Source: Tectiglobus diatomicola (GTDB taxonomy: Bacteria; Pseudomonadota; Alphaproteobacteria; Rhizobiales; Hyphomicrobiaceae). Taken from it: DNA of 64,000 bases. Below are positions 26,082 to 35,408 of the stretch, one piece after another (the stretch's first letter is position 1; each line of letters starts with the position of its first letter). The notes beneath the pieces are model-generated. The model ran no database searches and was not told the origin of the DNA. It worked only from the letters and a program-made list of their open reading frames with translations. The stretch covers positions 1-64,000 of the forward strand of contig JAZDSJ010000012.1 in assembly GCA_039583345.1 (NCBI GenBank). The letters are read 5' to 3'. Position numbers and translations under genes: made by a program.

Positions 26082-26600
26082 ATGACTGAACGGCATTCGA
26101 GTTATGATTATGAGGATATTCTCTGCTGTGCCCGCGGCGAACTGTTTGGGCTTGGTAACGCACAGTTGCCATTACCTCCTATGTTAATGTTCGAGAAAAT
26201 AACATCGATCACAGAAGATGGCGGTGAGTTCGGAAAAGGACAGATTATAGCTGAGCTGCAAGTAGCGGAAAATCCTAACTGTGAATGGTTTTTTTCTTGC
26301 CACTTTAAGGGAGACCCAGTTATGCCTGGATGTCTTGGCCTTGATGCCTTATGGCAATTGACTGGTTTTTTTCTTGGCTGGTTAGGGGCACCTGGACGTG
26401 GACGGGCTCTTGGAGTAGGAGAAGTAAAATTTACTGGAATGGTTTTACCTACGGTACGTAAGTTAGTATATATCGTTGATTTAAAGCGAATTATACTACG
26501 AAAACTCAAGCTTGGTGTTTCAGACGGTCGTTTACTTGCTGACGGAGAAACAATTTATACTGCAACCGATTTGAAAGTTGGCCTTTTTGATTCTAAATAG
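26082..26600 (+). CDS. fabA: 3-hydroxydecanoyl-ACP dehydratase/isomerase
   Basis: FabA introduces the cis double bond for anaerobic-type unsaturated fatty acid synthesis. The 172-aa product has the catalytic pair H74 (F-F-S-C-H-F-K-G-D) and D88 (M-P-G-C-L-G-L-D-A-L), equivalent to E. coli H70 and D84, and the W-Q-L-T-G-F-F-L-G-W helix. Length is normal. It is followed by fabB after 141 bp and then fabI, the standard alphaproteobacterial block. Confidence 0.97.
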   Translation: MTERHSSYDYEDILCCARGELFGLGNAQLPLPPMLMFEKITSITEDGGEFGKGQIIAELQVAENPNCEWFFSCHFKGDPVMPGCLGLDALWQLTGFFLGWLGAPGRGRALGVGEVKFTGMVLPTVRKLVYIVDLKRIILRKLKLGVSDGRLLADGETIYTATDLKVGLFDSK

Positions 26601-26741
26601 TAATTACGATTTAAAAGCTATACAATCAATTCAACTTAAATTTTAAAATTCTTAATTTCAGACAAATACTATCTTTTCATAAGAAATCAGCCATATCGGC
26701 TATAATTTAAAGATTAGGTCTGCAGCTAAAAAGGACTTGAC

Positions 26742-27968
26742 ATGAGACGCGTTGTCGTTACAGGTTTAGGCATTGTCTCAAGTATCGGCAATTCTGCTCA
26801 GGATGTGATTTCATCTTTACGAAATGGTAAATCCGGCCTCGTGCATGCTGAAAGATATAAAGAACTCGGCTTCCGCTGTCATGTACATGGTGCTCCACAG
26901 CTCAATTGGCAGGAGCTAGTGCCACGCAAACCGCGCCGCTTTATGGAGTCTGGGCTTGCTTGGAATTACATTGCGATGGATCAGGCCATACAGGACTCTG
27001 GTCTAGAACAATGTGATATTTCAAATGAACGTTCTGGCATTATCATGGGGGCAGGAGGTCCATCTACTGTTGCGATAGTTCGCGCTGCCGAAACTGCTGT
27101 AAAAAAGAATCCCAAAAAAATTGGACCATTTGAAGTTCCAAAGGCAATGTGCTCGGGTCCATCCGCTCTTCTCGCAACAAATTTTGAGATTAAGGGCATA
27201 AATTATTCAATATCATCAGCTTGTTCTTCATCTGCTCACTGTATTGGTAATGCCACTGAACAAATTAAGTGGGGTAAACAGGATGTGATGTTTGCAGGTG
27301 GATGTGAGGAACTGGATTGGCGCCTGTCAGTTTTGTTTGACGCAATGGGAGCCATGTCATCTGGATTCAACGACATTCCTGAAAAAGCCAGTCGTGCTTA
27401 CGATAAAAATCGAGACGGATTTATAATTTCTGGTGGTGCGGGCGTAGTTGTATTAGAGGAATTTGAACGTGCAAAAGCGCGTGGTGCCAGGATCTATGGC
27501 GAAGTTGTAGGTTATGGCGCGACGTCTGATGGTTTTGATATGGTCGCCCCCTCAGGCGAAGGTGCTGTGAGGTGCATGAGGCAAGCCATCAAAGGACTGG
27601 ATGGTGCGGGTGTTGGGACAGTGGATTATATTAACCCGCATGCGACATCAACACCGATTGGCGATCAACGAGAAATTTCAGCAATCACAGAAGTTTTTGG
27701 TAATAAAGTTCCTATGATTTCAGCAACTAAATCATTAACTGGACATTCGCTTGGGGCAATTGGGGTCCAGGAAGCGATCTTTTCATTACTAATGATGCAG
27801 GAAGATTTTGTTTGCGCAAGTGCAAATATCGATACACTTGATCCCGATTTCGAGGGTATCCCAATTGTGCTTAAACGTCGGGACAACGTTAGTTTGAATT
27901 GCGTGATGTCTAACAGCTTCGGTTTTGGCGGAACAAATGCAACACTGATTTTTCGCAGGTGCGATTAG
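26742..27968 (+). CDS. fabB: Beta-ketoacyl-ACP synthase I
   Basis: FabB elongates the unsaturated acyl-ACP made by FabA. The 408-aa product has a thiolase fold with the nucleophile C161 in S-S-A-C-S-S-S-A-H and the two histidines H300 (N-P-H-A-T-S-T-P) and H335 (T-G-H-S-L-G-A), plus the C-terminal glycine loop S-N-S-F-G-F-G-G-T-N. AAGGAC precedes the ATG. The position between fabA and fabI and the FabB-like acyl-pocket sequence favour FabB over FabF. Confidence 0.96.
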   Translation: MRRVVVTGLGIVSSIGNSAQDVISSLRNGKSGLVHAERYKELGFRCHVHGAPQLNWQELVPRKPRRFMESGLAWNYIAMDQAIQDSGLEQCDISNERSGIIMGAGGPSTVAIVRAAETAVKKNPKKIGPFEVPKAMCSGPSALLATNFEIKGINYSISSACSSSAHCIGNATEQIKWGKQDVMFAGGCEELDWRLSVLFDAMGAMSSGFNDIPEKASRAYDKNRDGFIISGGAGVVVLEEFERAKARGARIYGEVVGYGATSDGFDMVAPSGEGAVRCMRQAIKGLDGAGVGTVDYINPHATSTPIGDQREISAITEVFGNKVPMISATKSLTGHSLGAIGVQEAIFSLLMMQEDFVCASANIDTLDPDFEGIPIVLKRRDNVSLNCVMSNSFGFGGTNATLIFRRCD

Positions 27969-28170
27969 TAACTCTCGTTTGCACTTCTTTATATATAAAA
28001 CACTGATACCATCAAACATCGATAACCTTTATTAGAATTTAGGGTTCACTCTTTAGCACAGCTATTAAATAGTGGACATTAAAAAAGACAATACTTATGC
28101 AGTCTATACAGCTAACAGGCTTAAAAAGTACTTAAACAAAAAGGTTTAAGAAGCGGGTACGAGGATTAAA

Positions 28171-29031
28171 ATGGCAGATATTGATATCGCGAAACCGGGC
28201 CCATTAATGGCAGGAAAACGAGGGCTTATCATGGGCGTAGCAAATGAGCGCTCAATTGCTTGGGGAATTGCCCGAATGCTTGCTAGCCATGGTGCTGAGC
28301 TTGCTTTTACTTACCAAGGTAAAGCATTCGGGCGACGCGCTATTCCTCTGGCGCAATCCGTAAACTCAGATATTATAGTACCCTGCGATGTTAGCGATAT
28401 TGATAACGTTGATAATGTTTTTTCACAAATTAGAGACATTTGGGGATCTATGGATTTTGTTGTACATGCTCTTGCTTTTTCTGATCGTCGTGAACTTCAG
28501 GGCAGGTATGCAGACACTACACGCGATAATTTTGTTAACACTATGGTCATATCTTGTTTTTCATTCACAGAAATTGCAAAACGAGCTGCTGAATTGATGG
28601 TAGATGGTGGTTCTATGATCACGTTAACTTATGGCGGAGCGACCGGATGGGTACCATCTTACAATGTTATGGGAGTTGCAAAGGCCGCACTAGAAGCATC
28701 GGTACGTTACTTAGCAACGGATCTTGGTGCAAGTAATATAAGAGTTAACGCTTTGTCCGCAGGTCCAATGCGCACTCTTGCCGGATCTGGAGTATCAGAT
28801 GCACGTGTCATCTTCAATTTCCAACGCGAACACTCTCCCTTAAAGCGAACCCCATCCCTGGATGAAGTAGGAGGGTCTGCATTATATCTGTTATCACCAC
28901 TATCTGATGGTGTAACAGGTGAAATTCATTTTGTAGATTGCGGTTACAATACTGTATCAATGCCCAATCTTGCCTCACTAAAAACTCTCGAGGAAGATTC
29001 TGCGGCTGTACGCAATAAGGCTAAATCTTGA
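28171..29031 (+). CDS. fabI: Enoyl-ACP reductase (NADH)
   Basis: FabI performs the last reduction of each fatty-acid elongation cycle. The 286-aa short-chain dehydrogenase has the FabI-type opening K-R-G-L-I-M-G-V-A-N-E-R-S-I-A-W-G, catalytic Y164 and K171 in the Y-N-V-M-G-V-A-K spacing (Y-x6-K), and the R-V-N-A-L-S-A-G-P segment. GAGG lies upstream of the ATG. It is 202 bp after fabB on the same strand. An 8-bp inverted repeat (29039-29046 and 29078-29085) follows the stop but has no T-run. Confidence 0.96.
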   Translation: MADIDIAKPGPLMAGKRGLIMGVANERSIAWGIARMLASHGAELAFTYQGKAFGRRAIPLAQSVNSDIIVPCDVSDIDNVDNVFSQIRDIWGSMDFVVHALAFSDRRELQGRYADTTRDNFVNTMVISCFSFTEIAKRAAELMVDGGSMITLTYGGATGWVPSYNVMGVAKAALEASVRYLATDLGASNIRVNALSAGPMRTLAGSGVSDARVIFNFQREHSPLKRTPSLDEVGGSALYLLSPLSDGVTGEIHFVDCGYNTVSMPNLASLKTLEEDSAAVRNKAKS

Positions 29032-29134
29032 TCTAGGATTAACACTTAATTTGTTATTTGATACCAAGTATAACGCTAGTGTTAACTTAATTAACATCAT
29101 AAAAATAAACTTCTAATGTGATCTATGTTGAAAA

Positions 29135-30358
29135 TTATTTCACCTTTTTTATTGCCTGCCAACCTATATGGCTTTGATAAAAGCCTTCTTTCCAATTATA
29201 TTTTATAGCTTAAGACACGTTTTTTTCACATACTATAACGTCTGGAACACGCCCGCCATAAGCTGAAATACGATCATTCTTAAGAACTGTTCCTGACTAA
29301 AAACAATAGCTTAAGAAACATCTATGATATCTAGCCCCCTAATTTCAGTATTTTTCTGAGAGTTTTTCTTATATTCATTTATAGCCATAACTGCAGTAAG
29401 GGCTACATTACTCCCTCAAAACTAACTCTAATGGATCAAGATTACTATTACAAGTTGCAAGAAGAACTGTTAGTCAGTCTGTTTTGGGACGAATTATCAG
29501 AATCTGACACTCAGAACTACCAAACCGTAAATTAAATTCTATTAATTTCGGACCTTAATTAGTTATCATAAGGCGCACTAGTGTAAGGGGATTTCCGTAC
29601 TGCCATACAATTTACGGTGGATAGTATTATTTGGTTCATGACTTTAGTTAAGCTCTTAAGTCATAACAAATGCAGTAGAATATGCTAACATATCTTCTGT
29701 GTTTAGACCTGTATCACTGTCACCACATTTTTATAATCCTGAGCTGTTTTTAATGCAACCGCATGTGTACCATCGATAAGAGCAAAAAAGCTAACTTCTT
29801 GATTAAGCAATAACTCTTTTAAAACGACTTCATGCCCAGGAACACCAAAAGCTCCTACAAAACAGGCACAAACTGCCTCGTCTACTTTTTACGCAATTAC
29901 TATTCCTTCACTCGCGGCTAGACCATCGGTTTTAACAACTATCTGAAATTTCTGCTTCTTAAAGTAATTAATAGCTTCATCACGTTTTGAAAACTGAATG
30001 TAGGCTGCCGTTGGAATATTAAATTCACTACTAAAATCCTTCAATAAGCCTTTCGATCCTTCCAACCGCGCGGTGCCTCGGCTGGGGCCGAAGATCATAA
30101 TACCTTTCGCTCTCAGCACATCAGCAATTCTATTGATAAGTGGATTTGATGGCCCGATGACAAACAGATCAATTGATTTTTTAAAACAAAAGGAGATTAT
30201 TTCATAATAATTATTGTGACTAATATCAAAATAAGATGTTACCACTTCTAGACCAGCATTTCCTGGTATGAAGTACAAACTTTTGAGTAGAGGGCTTATA
30301 CTTAACACCCAAACTAGTGAATGCTGGCGGCCTCCACTACCATAAGAGAAATGTTTAT
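29135..30358 (-). pseudogene. purD: purD pseudogene (phosphoribosylamine-glycine ligase)
   Basis: Reading the minus strand across frames recovers essentially the whole GAR synthetase in order. The pieces are: the glycine loop GSGGRQHSLVW near 30340, F-I-P-G-N-A-G-L, I-D-L-F-V-I-G-P, LEGSKGLLKDF, KTDGLAASEGIVIA, D-E-A-V-C-A-C-F-V-G-A-F-G, VSFFALIDGTHAVALKTAQD, GDSDTGLNT, VNCMAVRKSPYT, GPKLIEFNLRFG, NVALTAVMA, TEIRGLD, AYGGRV and finally EGFYQSHIGWQAI. There is an in-frame TAA at 29889-29891, at least five other stops, a frameshift just before GDSDTGLNT, at least three more further on, and no proper start codon. The longest intact piece is about 139 codons (29889-30308). Decay is recent enough that homology is obvious. 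It is divergent from xseA. Confidence 0.93.
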
Positions 30359-30518
30359 TGTATTATTTCTTCTGTAGTAAATATCATTTTACAAAGAGAT
30401 AAAGAAAGCTACATTAAAAATATATCCAAAATTTGCTATAATTAGTCAACAAAAGCTAAATTCATTTAATTCTAAAATGAAATTATAGTATTTTTAAAGA
30501 ACTTGGTGGACTAAATAA

Positions 30519-32144
30519 GTGACGAAAACCATTTCAAAAACCCATACATTAAGCAATACAACAGAATTTTCTGTATCAGAACTCGCCAATGCTATCAAAT
30601 ACACTTTAGAAGACGGTTTTTCTTATGTAGCCCTCCGAGGAGAAATTTCAGGCTACCGTGGTCCACACGCTTCTGGCCACTGTTATTTTGCTATCAAAGA
30701 TGATCGTTCTAAAATTGATGCAGTAATGTGGCGAGGCGTTTTTGCAAAACTTAAAAACAGACCTGAAGAAGGTATAGAGGTTATCGCAAAGGGTCGTGTT
30801 ACGACTTACCCAAATTCATCTAAATATCAGATTATTATCGATACTTTAGAACCCGCAGGCCTAGGTGCCCTAATGGTCCTGCTAGAAAAACGTAAAAAGA
30901 AATTTGCTAGCGAGGGATTATTCGATGACGATCGTAAGCAAGCACTGCCTTTTTTACCGAGGGTGATAGGCATAATAACATCACCAACTGGAGCGGTCAT
31001 ACGAGACATGATGCATGGCTTTGACGAGCGTTGCCCCACACACGTAATACTTTGGCCCGTTCATGTTCAGGGTGAAGATAGTGCCGCTCAGGTGACTTCT
31101 GCAATCAATGGTTTTAATCAGATAGATGGAACCGATAATCTGCCCCGTCCTGATATTTTAATCGTAGCACGTGGTGGAGGTAGCCTTGAAGACTTATGGT
31201 CTTTCAATGAGGAAAACGTTGTACGTGCTGCTGCAAATAGTAAAATTCCGTTAATTTCAGCAGTTGGACACGAAACTGATTGGACCTTGATCGACCTGGT
31301 AGCTGATGCACGCGCTCCAACACCAACTAAAGCAGCTGAATGGGCTGTTCCAAAATTCAGGGAAATATTAGTTCAAACAGAAGACTTTACTATGCGCCTC
31401 AAATCTGGAATTCGCAGAAGCCTACATACTGCAAGGGTAAATTTGCTTTCTGCAATCCGTGGATTATCTCGCCCGCATGATTTGATTGCTTTGCCGCGGC
31501 AGCGTTATGATAATGTAGAACAGAGGTTTACGCAGGGTTTAATCAACACTGTACATGCACACAGGCTAAATATTTTCAGGGTTTCAGCCAAGCTCAATAC
31601 ATCCACACTAGTAGTCAGTATTCAAAATAGGAAAAACTCATTAATTATATTCAAGCATCGTACAATAGAGACCTTTCGTAGGCAGATTAGTACATATCAC
31701 ACTAAGCTCGTGAGCATCTCCAGTCGCATGAACTCTGAATTAATGCGTTCACGAATTAAAAGAAACCACGAATATTTAGGAATGCTGACAAAAAACCTGT
31801 ATAGAACTATTCATCATCATATGACCAGCAGACGAGCTACTGTTGAGCAGAATTCTAAGCTATTGATATCTTGTAGCTATCAAAGTACTTTATCTCGAGG
31901 ATTTACAGTAGTCCGCGATCGAAACGGACAGACCATCAAATCAAAACAAGATGTAGTTAATGACTTACTCTTAGAAATTGAATTTAGAGATGGGCGAAGT
32001 TTAGCTTTAGGATTGAACAGGTTTGAAAAAGGTGAAAAAAATTTTAAAAGCACCATACTCAAGAAAAAAAATTGCCAAGGAACTGAAATTGATACTGGCA
32101 AGAATAATAGAAAGATAAGAAACGATCAGGGCTCGTTATTTTAA
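30519..32144 (+). CDS. xseA: Exodeoxyribonuclease VII large subunit
   Basis: XseA is the catalytic subunit of exonuclease VII, which degrades single-stranded DNA. The 541-aa product has the N-terminal OB-fold (E-F-S-V-S-E-L-A-N-A-I-K through C-Y-F-A-I-K-D-D), a catalytic core with V-I-G-I-I-T-S-P-T-G-A-V-I-R-D and ARGGGSLEDLWSFNEE, and S-A-V-G-H-E-T-D, followed by a long helical region and a short basic tail. The start is GTG at 30519. The C-terminal ~40 residues are Lys/Asn-rich and probably dispensable. It is followed by DUF2093 and faces the dead purD copy, consistent with conserved purD-xseA-DUF2093 synteny. Confidence 0.95.
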   Translation: MTKTISKTHTLSNTTEFSVSELANAIKYTLEDGFSYVALRGEISGYRGPHASGHCYFAIKDDRSKIDAVMWRGVFAKLKNRPEEGIEVIAKGRVTTYPNSSKYQIIIDTLEPAGLGALMVLLEKRKKKFASEGLFDDDRKQALPFLPRVIGIITSPTGAVIRDMMHGFDERCPTHVILWPVHVQGEDSAAQVTSAINGFNQIDGTDNLPRPDILIVARGGGSLEDLWSFNEENVVRAAANSKIPLISAVGHETDWTLIDLVADARAPTPTKAAEWAVPKFREILVQTEDFTMRLKSGIRRSLHTARVNLLSAIRGLSRPHDLIALPRQRYDNVEQRFTQGLINTVHAHRLNIFRVSAKLNTSTLVVSIQNRKNSLIIFKHRTIETFRRQISTYHTKLVSISSRMNSELMRSRIKRNHEYLGMLTKNLYRTIHHHMTSRRATVEQNSKLLISCSYQSTLSRGFTVVRDRNGQTIKSKQDVVNDLLLEIEFRDGRSLALGLNRFEKGEKNFKSTILKKKNCQGTEIDTGKNNRKIRNDQGSLF

Positions 32145-32247
32145 CTAATCTAACTTAAAAATTAATTAGACTTTCTGATTATAGGAAATTGTTCGAAAAA
32201 GTCATATTATGAAGTATCTTAAAAGATTATAATGAGAGGTGGATTGC

Positions 32248-32457
32248 ATGTTTGAATTTAAAAGTCATGCAAAGATTAAATATCTGGATGGAGAGTTTAA
32301 AGTTTTAATTCCTGGTGAATTTGTAAGATGTGCTATTAGCGGGAAACAAATACCCTTAACAGATTTGAAATACTGGAGCGTCTCTCGCCAGGAAGCCTAT
32401 TACTCCGCAAAAGAATCTCTCGAACAATACAAGAAGGATATCGAATCTATAGATTGA
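32248..32457 (+). CDS. DUF2093 family protein
   Basis: This 69-aa protein of an alphaproteobacterial family has unknown function. Typical features are the opening K-I-K-Y-L-D-G-E-F-K-V-L-x-P-G-x-F-V-R-C-A-I-S-G split around the Cys, I-P-L-T-D-L-K-Y-W-S-V and the terminal helix with E-A-Y. I chose the ATG at 32248 because GAGAGG lies 10 nt upstream; a GTG at 32239 is too close to that site. It follows xseA by about 100 bp on the same strand, the usual neighbour. Confidence 0.9.
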   Translation: MFEFKSHAKIKYLDGEFKVLIPGEFVRCAISGKQIPLTDLKYWSVSRQEAYYSAKESLEQYKKDIESID

Positions 32458-32779
32458 GTATAAATTAGAATTAGCTCAGCTTTTTTACTTTATAATTTCC
32501 CTGAACTAACTGAAGATTACACAAAAGATGCACAGTTAGCGCTTATAGGAGCGCAAGACATTATGTGATAGTTGAAAGCTTTATTTAACAGTTTCTAAAA
32601 TTTACAACTGCATTTTATTATCATAGATAATCTAAAGAATAGCGAAATATTCGACAGTTTATAATAATATTATTATTGTATTAGTAATATGGCAATTCTT
32701 TAGATTAGTGAAAGAAAGTCAAGTTTTCATGTGCTGGATACTTGATTGTATTGTATTATAACTAGATATACAAATTCTC
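32458..32779. other. Intergenic between convergent genes
   Basis: These 322 AT-rich bp lie between the convergent DUF2093 and TIGR02301 genes. I see no clear terminator and no gene. Confidence 0.4.
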
Positions 32780-33271
32780 CTATTTATATAATACTATAAG
32801 ATCATCCGTAGTTTTTATGGAGTCTTTTATAAAATCATTAATAGTTTTCTTTGCTTGATTCGTACAGTGTGGGTAAATTTTTGATAGGCTTCTATATCCA
32901 CGATTAAACTGATGAGACATTATCTCTTTACGATTAGATGAAGTTCCCTCTGCGTTGATCAATTCTTGCATGTTTCTTCGCCATTTTTGCCCATCATTTG
33001 AGGCACAAAGTTCTCGTAGATAATGGATTGCTCCAAGTAATTCACTCAAGCGATATAGCTTTTGATCGTAAGATTTGGTTGCTTGTTGTGTAAATCCGGA
33101 TGGGATAGCTAAAAATATTAGCAATATAGCAAGTTTAGATGCGGTAACACTCTTAAATTTTTTCTTGGACAACACTAAGTATAAATTCTCAAAGAATGAT
33201 ATCAATTTTTGAATCCTAACAAAGAATTGGGGTGGAAATACTAGTTTTTGAATTATTTTCCACAAAAACAC
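32780..33271 (-). CDS. TIGR02301-family exported protein
   Basis: The C-terminal ~100 residues match the alphaproteobacterial TIGR02301/DUF2385 family: L-Y-R-L-S-E-L-L-G-A-I-H-Y-L-R-E-L-C, W-R-R-N-M-Q-E-L-I-N-A-E and F-N-R-G-Y-R-S-L, plus a second Cys near P-H-C-T. A hydrophobic export signal (K-L-A-I-L-L-I-F-L-A-I-P) sits at residues 46-57, so the first ~40 residues of the GTG-initiated frame are probably not translated and the true start is likely a downstream TTG or ATT. The function of the family is unknown. Confidence 0.75.
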   Translation of the reverse strand: MFLWKIIQKLVFPPQFFVRIQKLISFFENLYLVLSKKKFKSVTASKLAILLIFLAIPSGFTQQATKSYDQKLYRLSELLGAIHYLRELCASNDGQKWRRNMQELINAEGTSSNRKEIMSHQFNRGYRSLSKIYPHCTNQAKKTINDFIKDSIKTTDDLIVLYK

Positions 33272-33346
33272 TTTATATGTATAAACTTTATGACTGTTAA
33301 TACAACATCTTAATAGAACGTGATGAACAAATTAGTTACGTCAAGT

Positions 33347-34603
33347 CTATAATGTAATTCGATGTACAACGCGCGCACGTATGGTACCATCCAATTCACG
33401 AATTTTTTTTAGAATATCCTTAGCATCAGCTCGTTCACAAATTGCGTCAAGTACTACGTAGCCAATTTCACCGCTGGTTTGCAAGTATTGTCCTAGGATG
33501 TTGATTTTACTTTTTGAGAAAACTTCATTAAAGCGATGTAATATACCTGGCAAGTTACGATGAACTTGTAGATAACGAGTGCAAATTAGGCGAGGTGGCA
33601 GAAGAACTTCAGGAAAATTTACAGCTCCAACAGTATTGCCGATATCAGAGTAATTCGCTAGTTTTAAAGCAACCTCTTCACCAATGCGAGACTGAGCCTC
33701 AATTGTAGAGCCCCCTACGTGTGGAGTAAGTATTACATTATGTATGCCTTGAAGTTTGGTTTTGAAAACTTCGGCATTGGAAGAGGGCTCTACTGGAAAG
33801 ACATCAAACGCAGCACCGCCAAGTTTACCATTCTTTAGAGCACTAACAAGCGCATCAATATCAACAAGATCACCGCGTGCATTGTTAATCAAAAAAGCGC
33901 CATCTTTCATTCTAGAAATCTCTTGTGCACCTATGATACCCTTGGTTTCTGGTGTTTGAGGGAGATGTAACGTTACTATATCAGAATTGGCTAGAAGCTT
34001 GTCTAAAGACCCAACGGGCTGAGCATTACCATGTCTTAACTTATCGGTATGGTCATAATATATCACGCTCATACCCATTGCTTCGGCTAAGTTTGCTAAT
34101 TGTGTGCCAATGTTACCATAACCGATTATCCCTAACGTTTTACAACGCACCTCGTGGCTTTGAGTAGCTGATTTCTGCCACTCACCAGAATGGGCAGCGG
34201 TTGAACGTGGAAAAGTTTTACGAAATAACATCACTATTTCGGCAATAGTGAGTTCGGCAACCGAGCGAGTATTAGAAAATGGTGCATTGAAAACCGGTAT
34301 ACCTCGCAATTGCGCCGTTATTAGGTCAATTTGATTGGTACCGACAGAAAAACAACCGACTGCCATTAGTCTCTTCGCAGCATTTAATATATCTGCAGTC
34401 ACTTGAGTGCGAGAGCGTATTCCAAGAATATGAACTTTCTGAAGACGCTCAATGAGTTCAACTTCACTAAGAGAACCAGTCAAGCGCTCGACATTCTGGT
34501 ATCCTTTTTTGATAAATGTTGAAAAGGCTGTTTCACTAATTCCTTCTAGCAATAAAACTTTAATTTTTTCTTTCGGTAAAGATGGACTTCCTGTTATGAG
34601 CAT
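33347..34603 (-). CDS. serA: D-3-phosphoglycerate dehydrogenase
   Basis: SerA catalyses the first step of serine synthesis from 3-phosphoglycerate. The 418-aa product is the shorter E. coli-type enzyme with a C-terminal ACT domain: K-I-K-V-L-L-L-E-G at the start, G-C-F-S-V-G-T-N-Q-I-D, NAPFSNTRSVAELTIAEIVM, the NAD-binding L-G-I-I-G-Y-G-N-I-G-T-Q, L-T-P-H-V-G-G-S with the catalytic His, V-N-F-P-E-V and the ACT motif R-N-L-P-G-I-L. It therefore probably responds to serine. No strong ribosome site precedes the ATG. It stands alone between two convergent or divergent neighbours. Confidence 0.94.
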   Translation of the reverse strand: MLITGSPSLPKEKIKVLLLEGISETAFSTFIKKGYQNVERLTGSLSEVELIERLQKVHILGIRSRTQVTADILNAAKRLMAVGCFSVGTNQIDLITAQLRGIPVFNAPFSNTRSVAELTIAEIVMLFRKTFPRSTAAHSGEWQKSATQSHEVRCKTLGIIGYGNIGTQLANLAEAMGMSVIYYDHTDKLRHGNAQPVGSLDKLLANSDIVTLHLPQTPETKGIIGAQEISRMKDGAFLINNARGDLVDIDALVSALKNGKLGGAAFDVFPVEPSSNAEVFKTKLQGIHNVILTPHVGGSTIEAQSRIGEEVALKLANYSDIGNTVGAVNFPEVLLPPRLICTRYLQVHRNLPGILHRFNEVFSKSKINILGQYLQTSGEIGYVVLDAICERADAKDILKKIRELDGTIRARVVHRITL

Positions 34604-35408
34604 ACGCTATAATCCATAAAATATTTCTGCTTAATAAGTGTAGAACACATCTAGAATTCATGCCAATGTACTGTAGAAGGGAGCGGCCAAATTATTACCT
34701 ATTCTTGTCATTATAAAGTAAGATGTTAATTAATCAAAAGTACCATTAATAACAAAACTAAGAGTTATTAAATAAAAAAAGTAGTTAATTTAAAATGAGT
34801 ATTTTTCAGAATGATTTTACTATTTAATCTTGAATATAAGGTATGATTTTAGCTTGGAATTAGTATTAATAAAACTAATTAGGTTAAGATCTAAATGATT
34901 TTACTTAAAAAGTATTTATATGCAAATAATCATAATCACAAGTATTGTTCTCCACAGAACTACGCTGATAATCAAAATTCTCTTGACGAATAAATAAAAT
35001 CTTAAAGCGCCAGAAAAGTAAAATAATATTAACTTCTTAATTATTAAATTATTATTTATAAAAAGACATACTTTTAAACTGCAGACATCATTGGAATTAA
35101 ATTAGACTTATCAATTAAACCTATCTCCATTCAGCACATGATGAGTTATTATGAAGTGTTCATAAGGATAAAATACTTCTTTTCTTCGATTGTTATGAGA
35201 AATAAAATCGAAACACAGGCTTTGTATTATCAAATTGTACTAGTAAATCGCAGCTAATAGTCATACAAAAAAATAATATTCGAAAGATATTTTGTCTAAG
35301 CTAACCATTAACTAAAAATCAACATCATTTATGATTTAGTATCTTTCATAGAATTTTGAAACTAAAACAGTTACATTTACCAAGTGCATCTCTGACGCTT
35401 TCAAAAGA
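34604..35408. other. Intergenic, no gene seen
   Basis: These 805 very AT-rich bp lie upstream of serA and downstream of hom. All six frames are short. A 32-codon frame from ATG 34895 is the only noticeable one and has no recognisable family. A decayed gene beyond recognition is possible. Confidence 0.35.
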
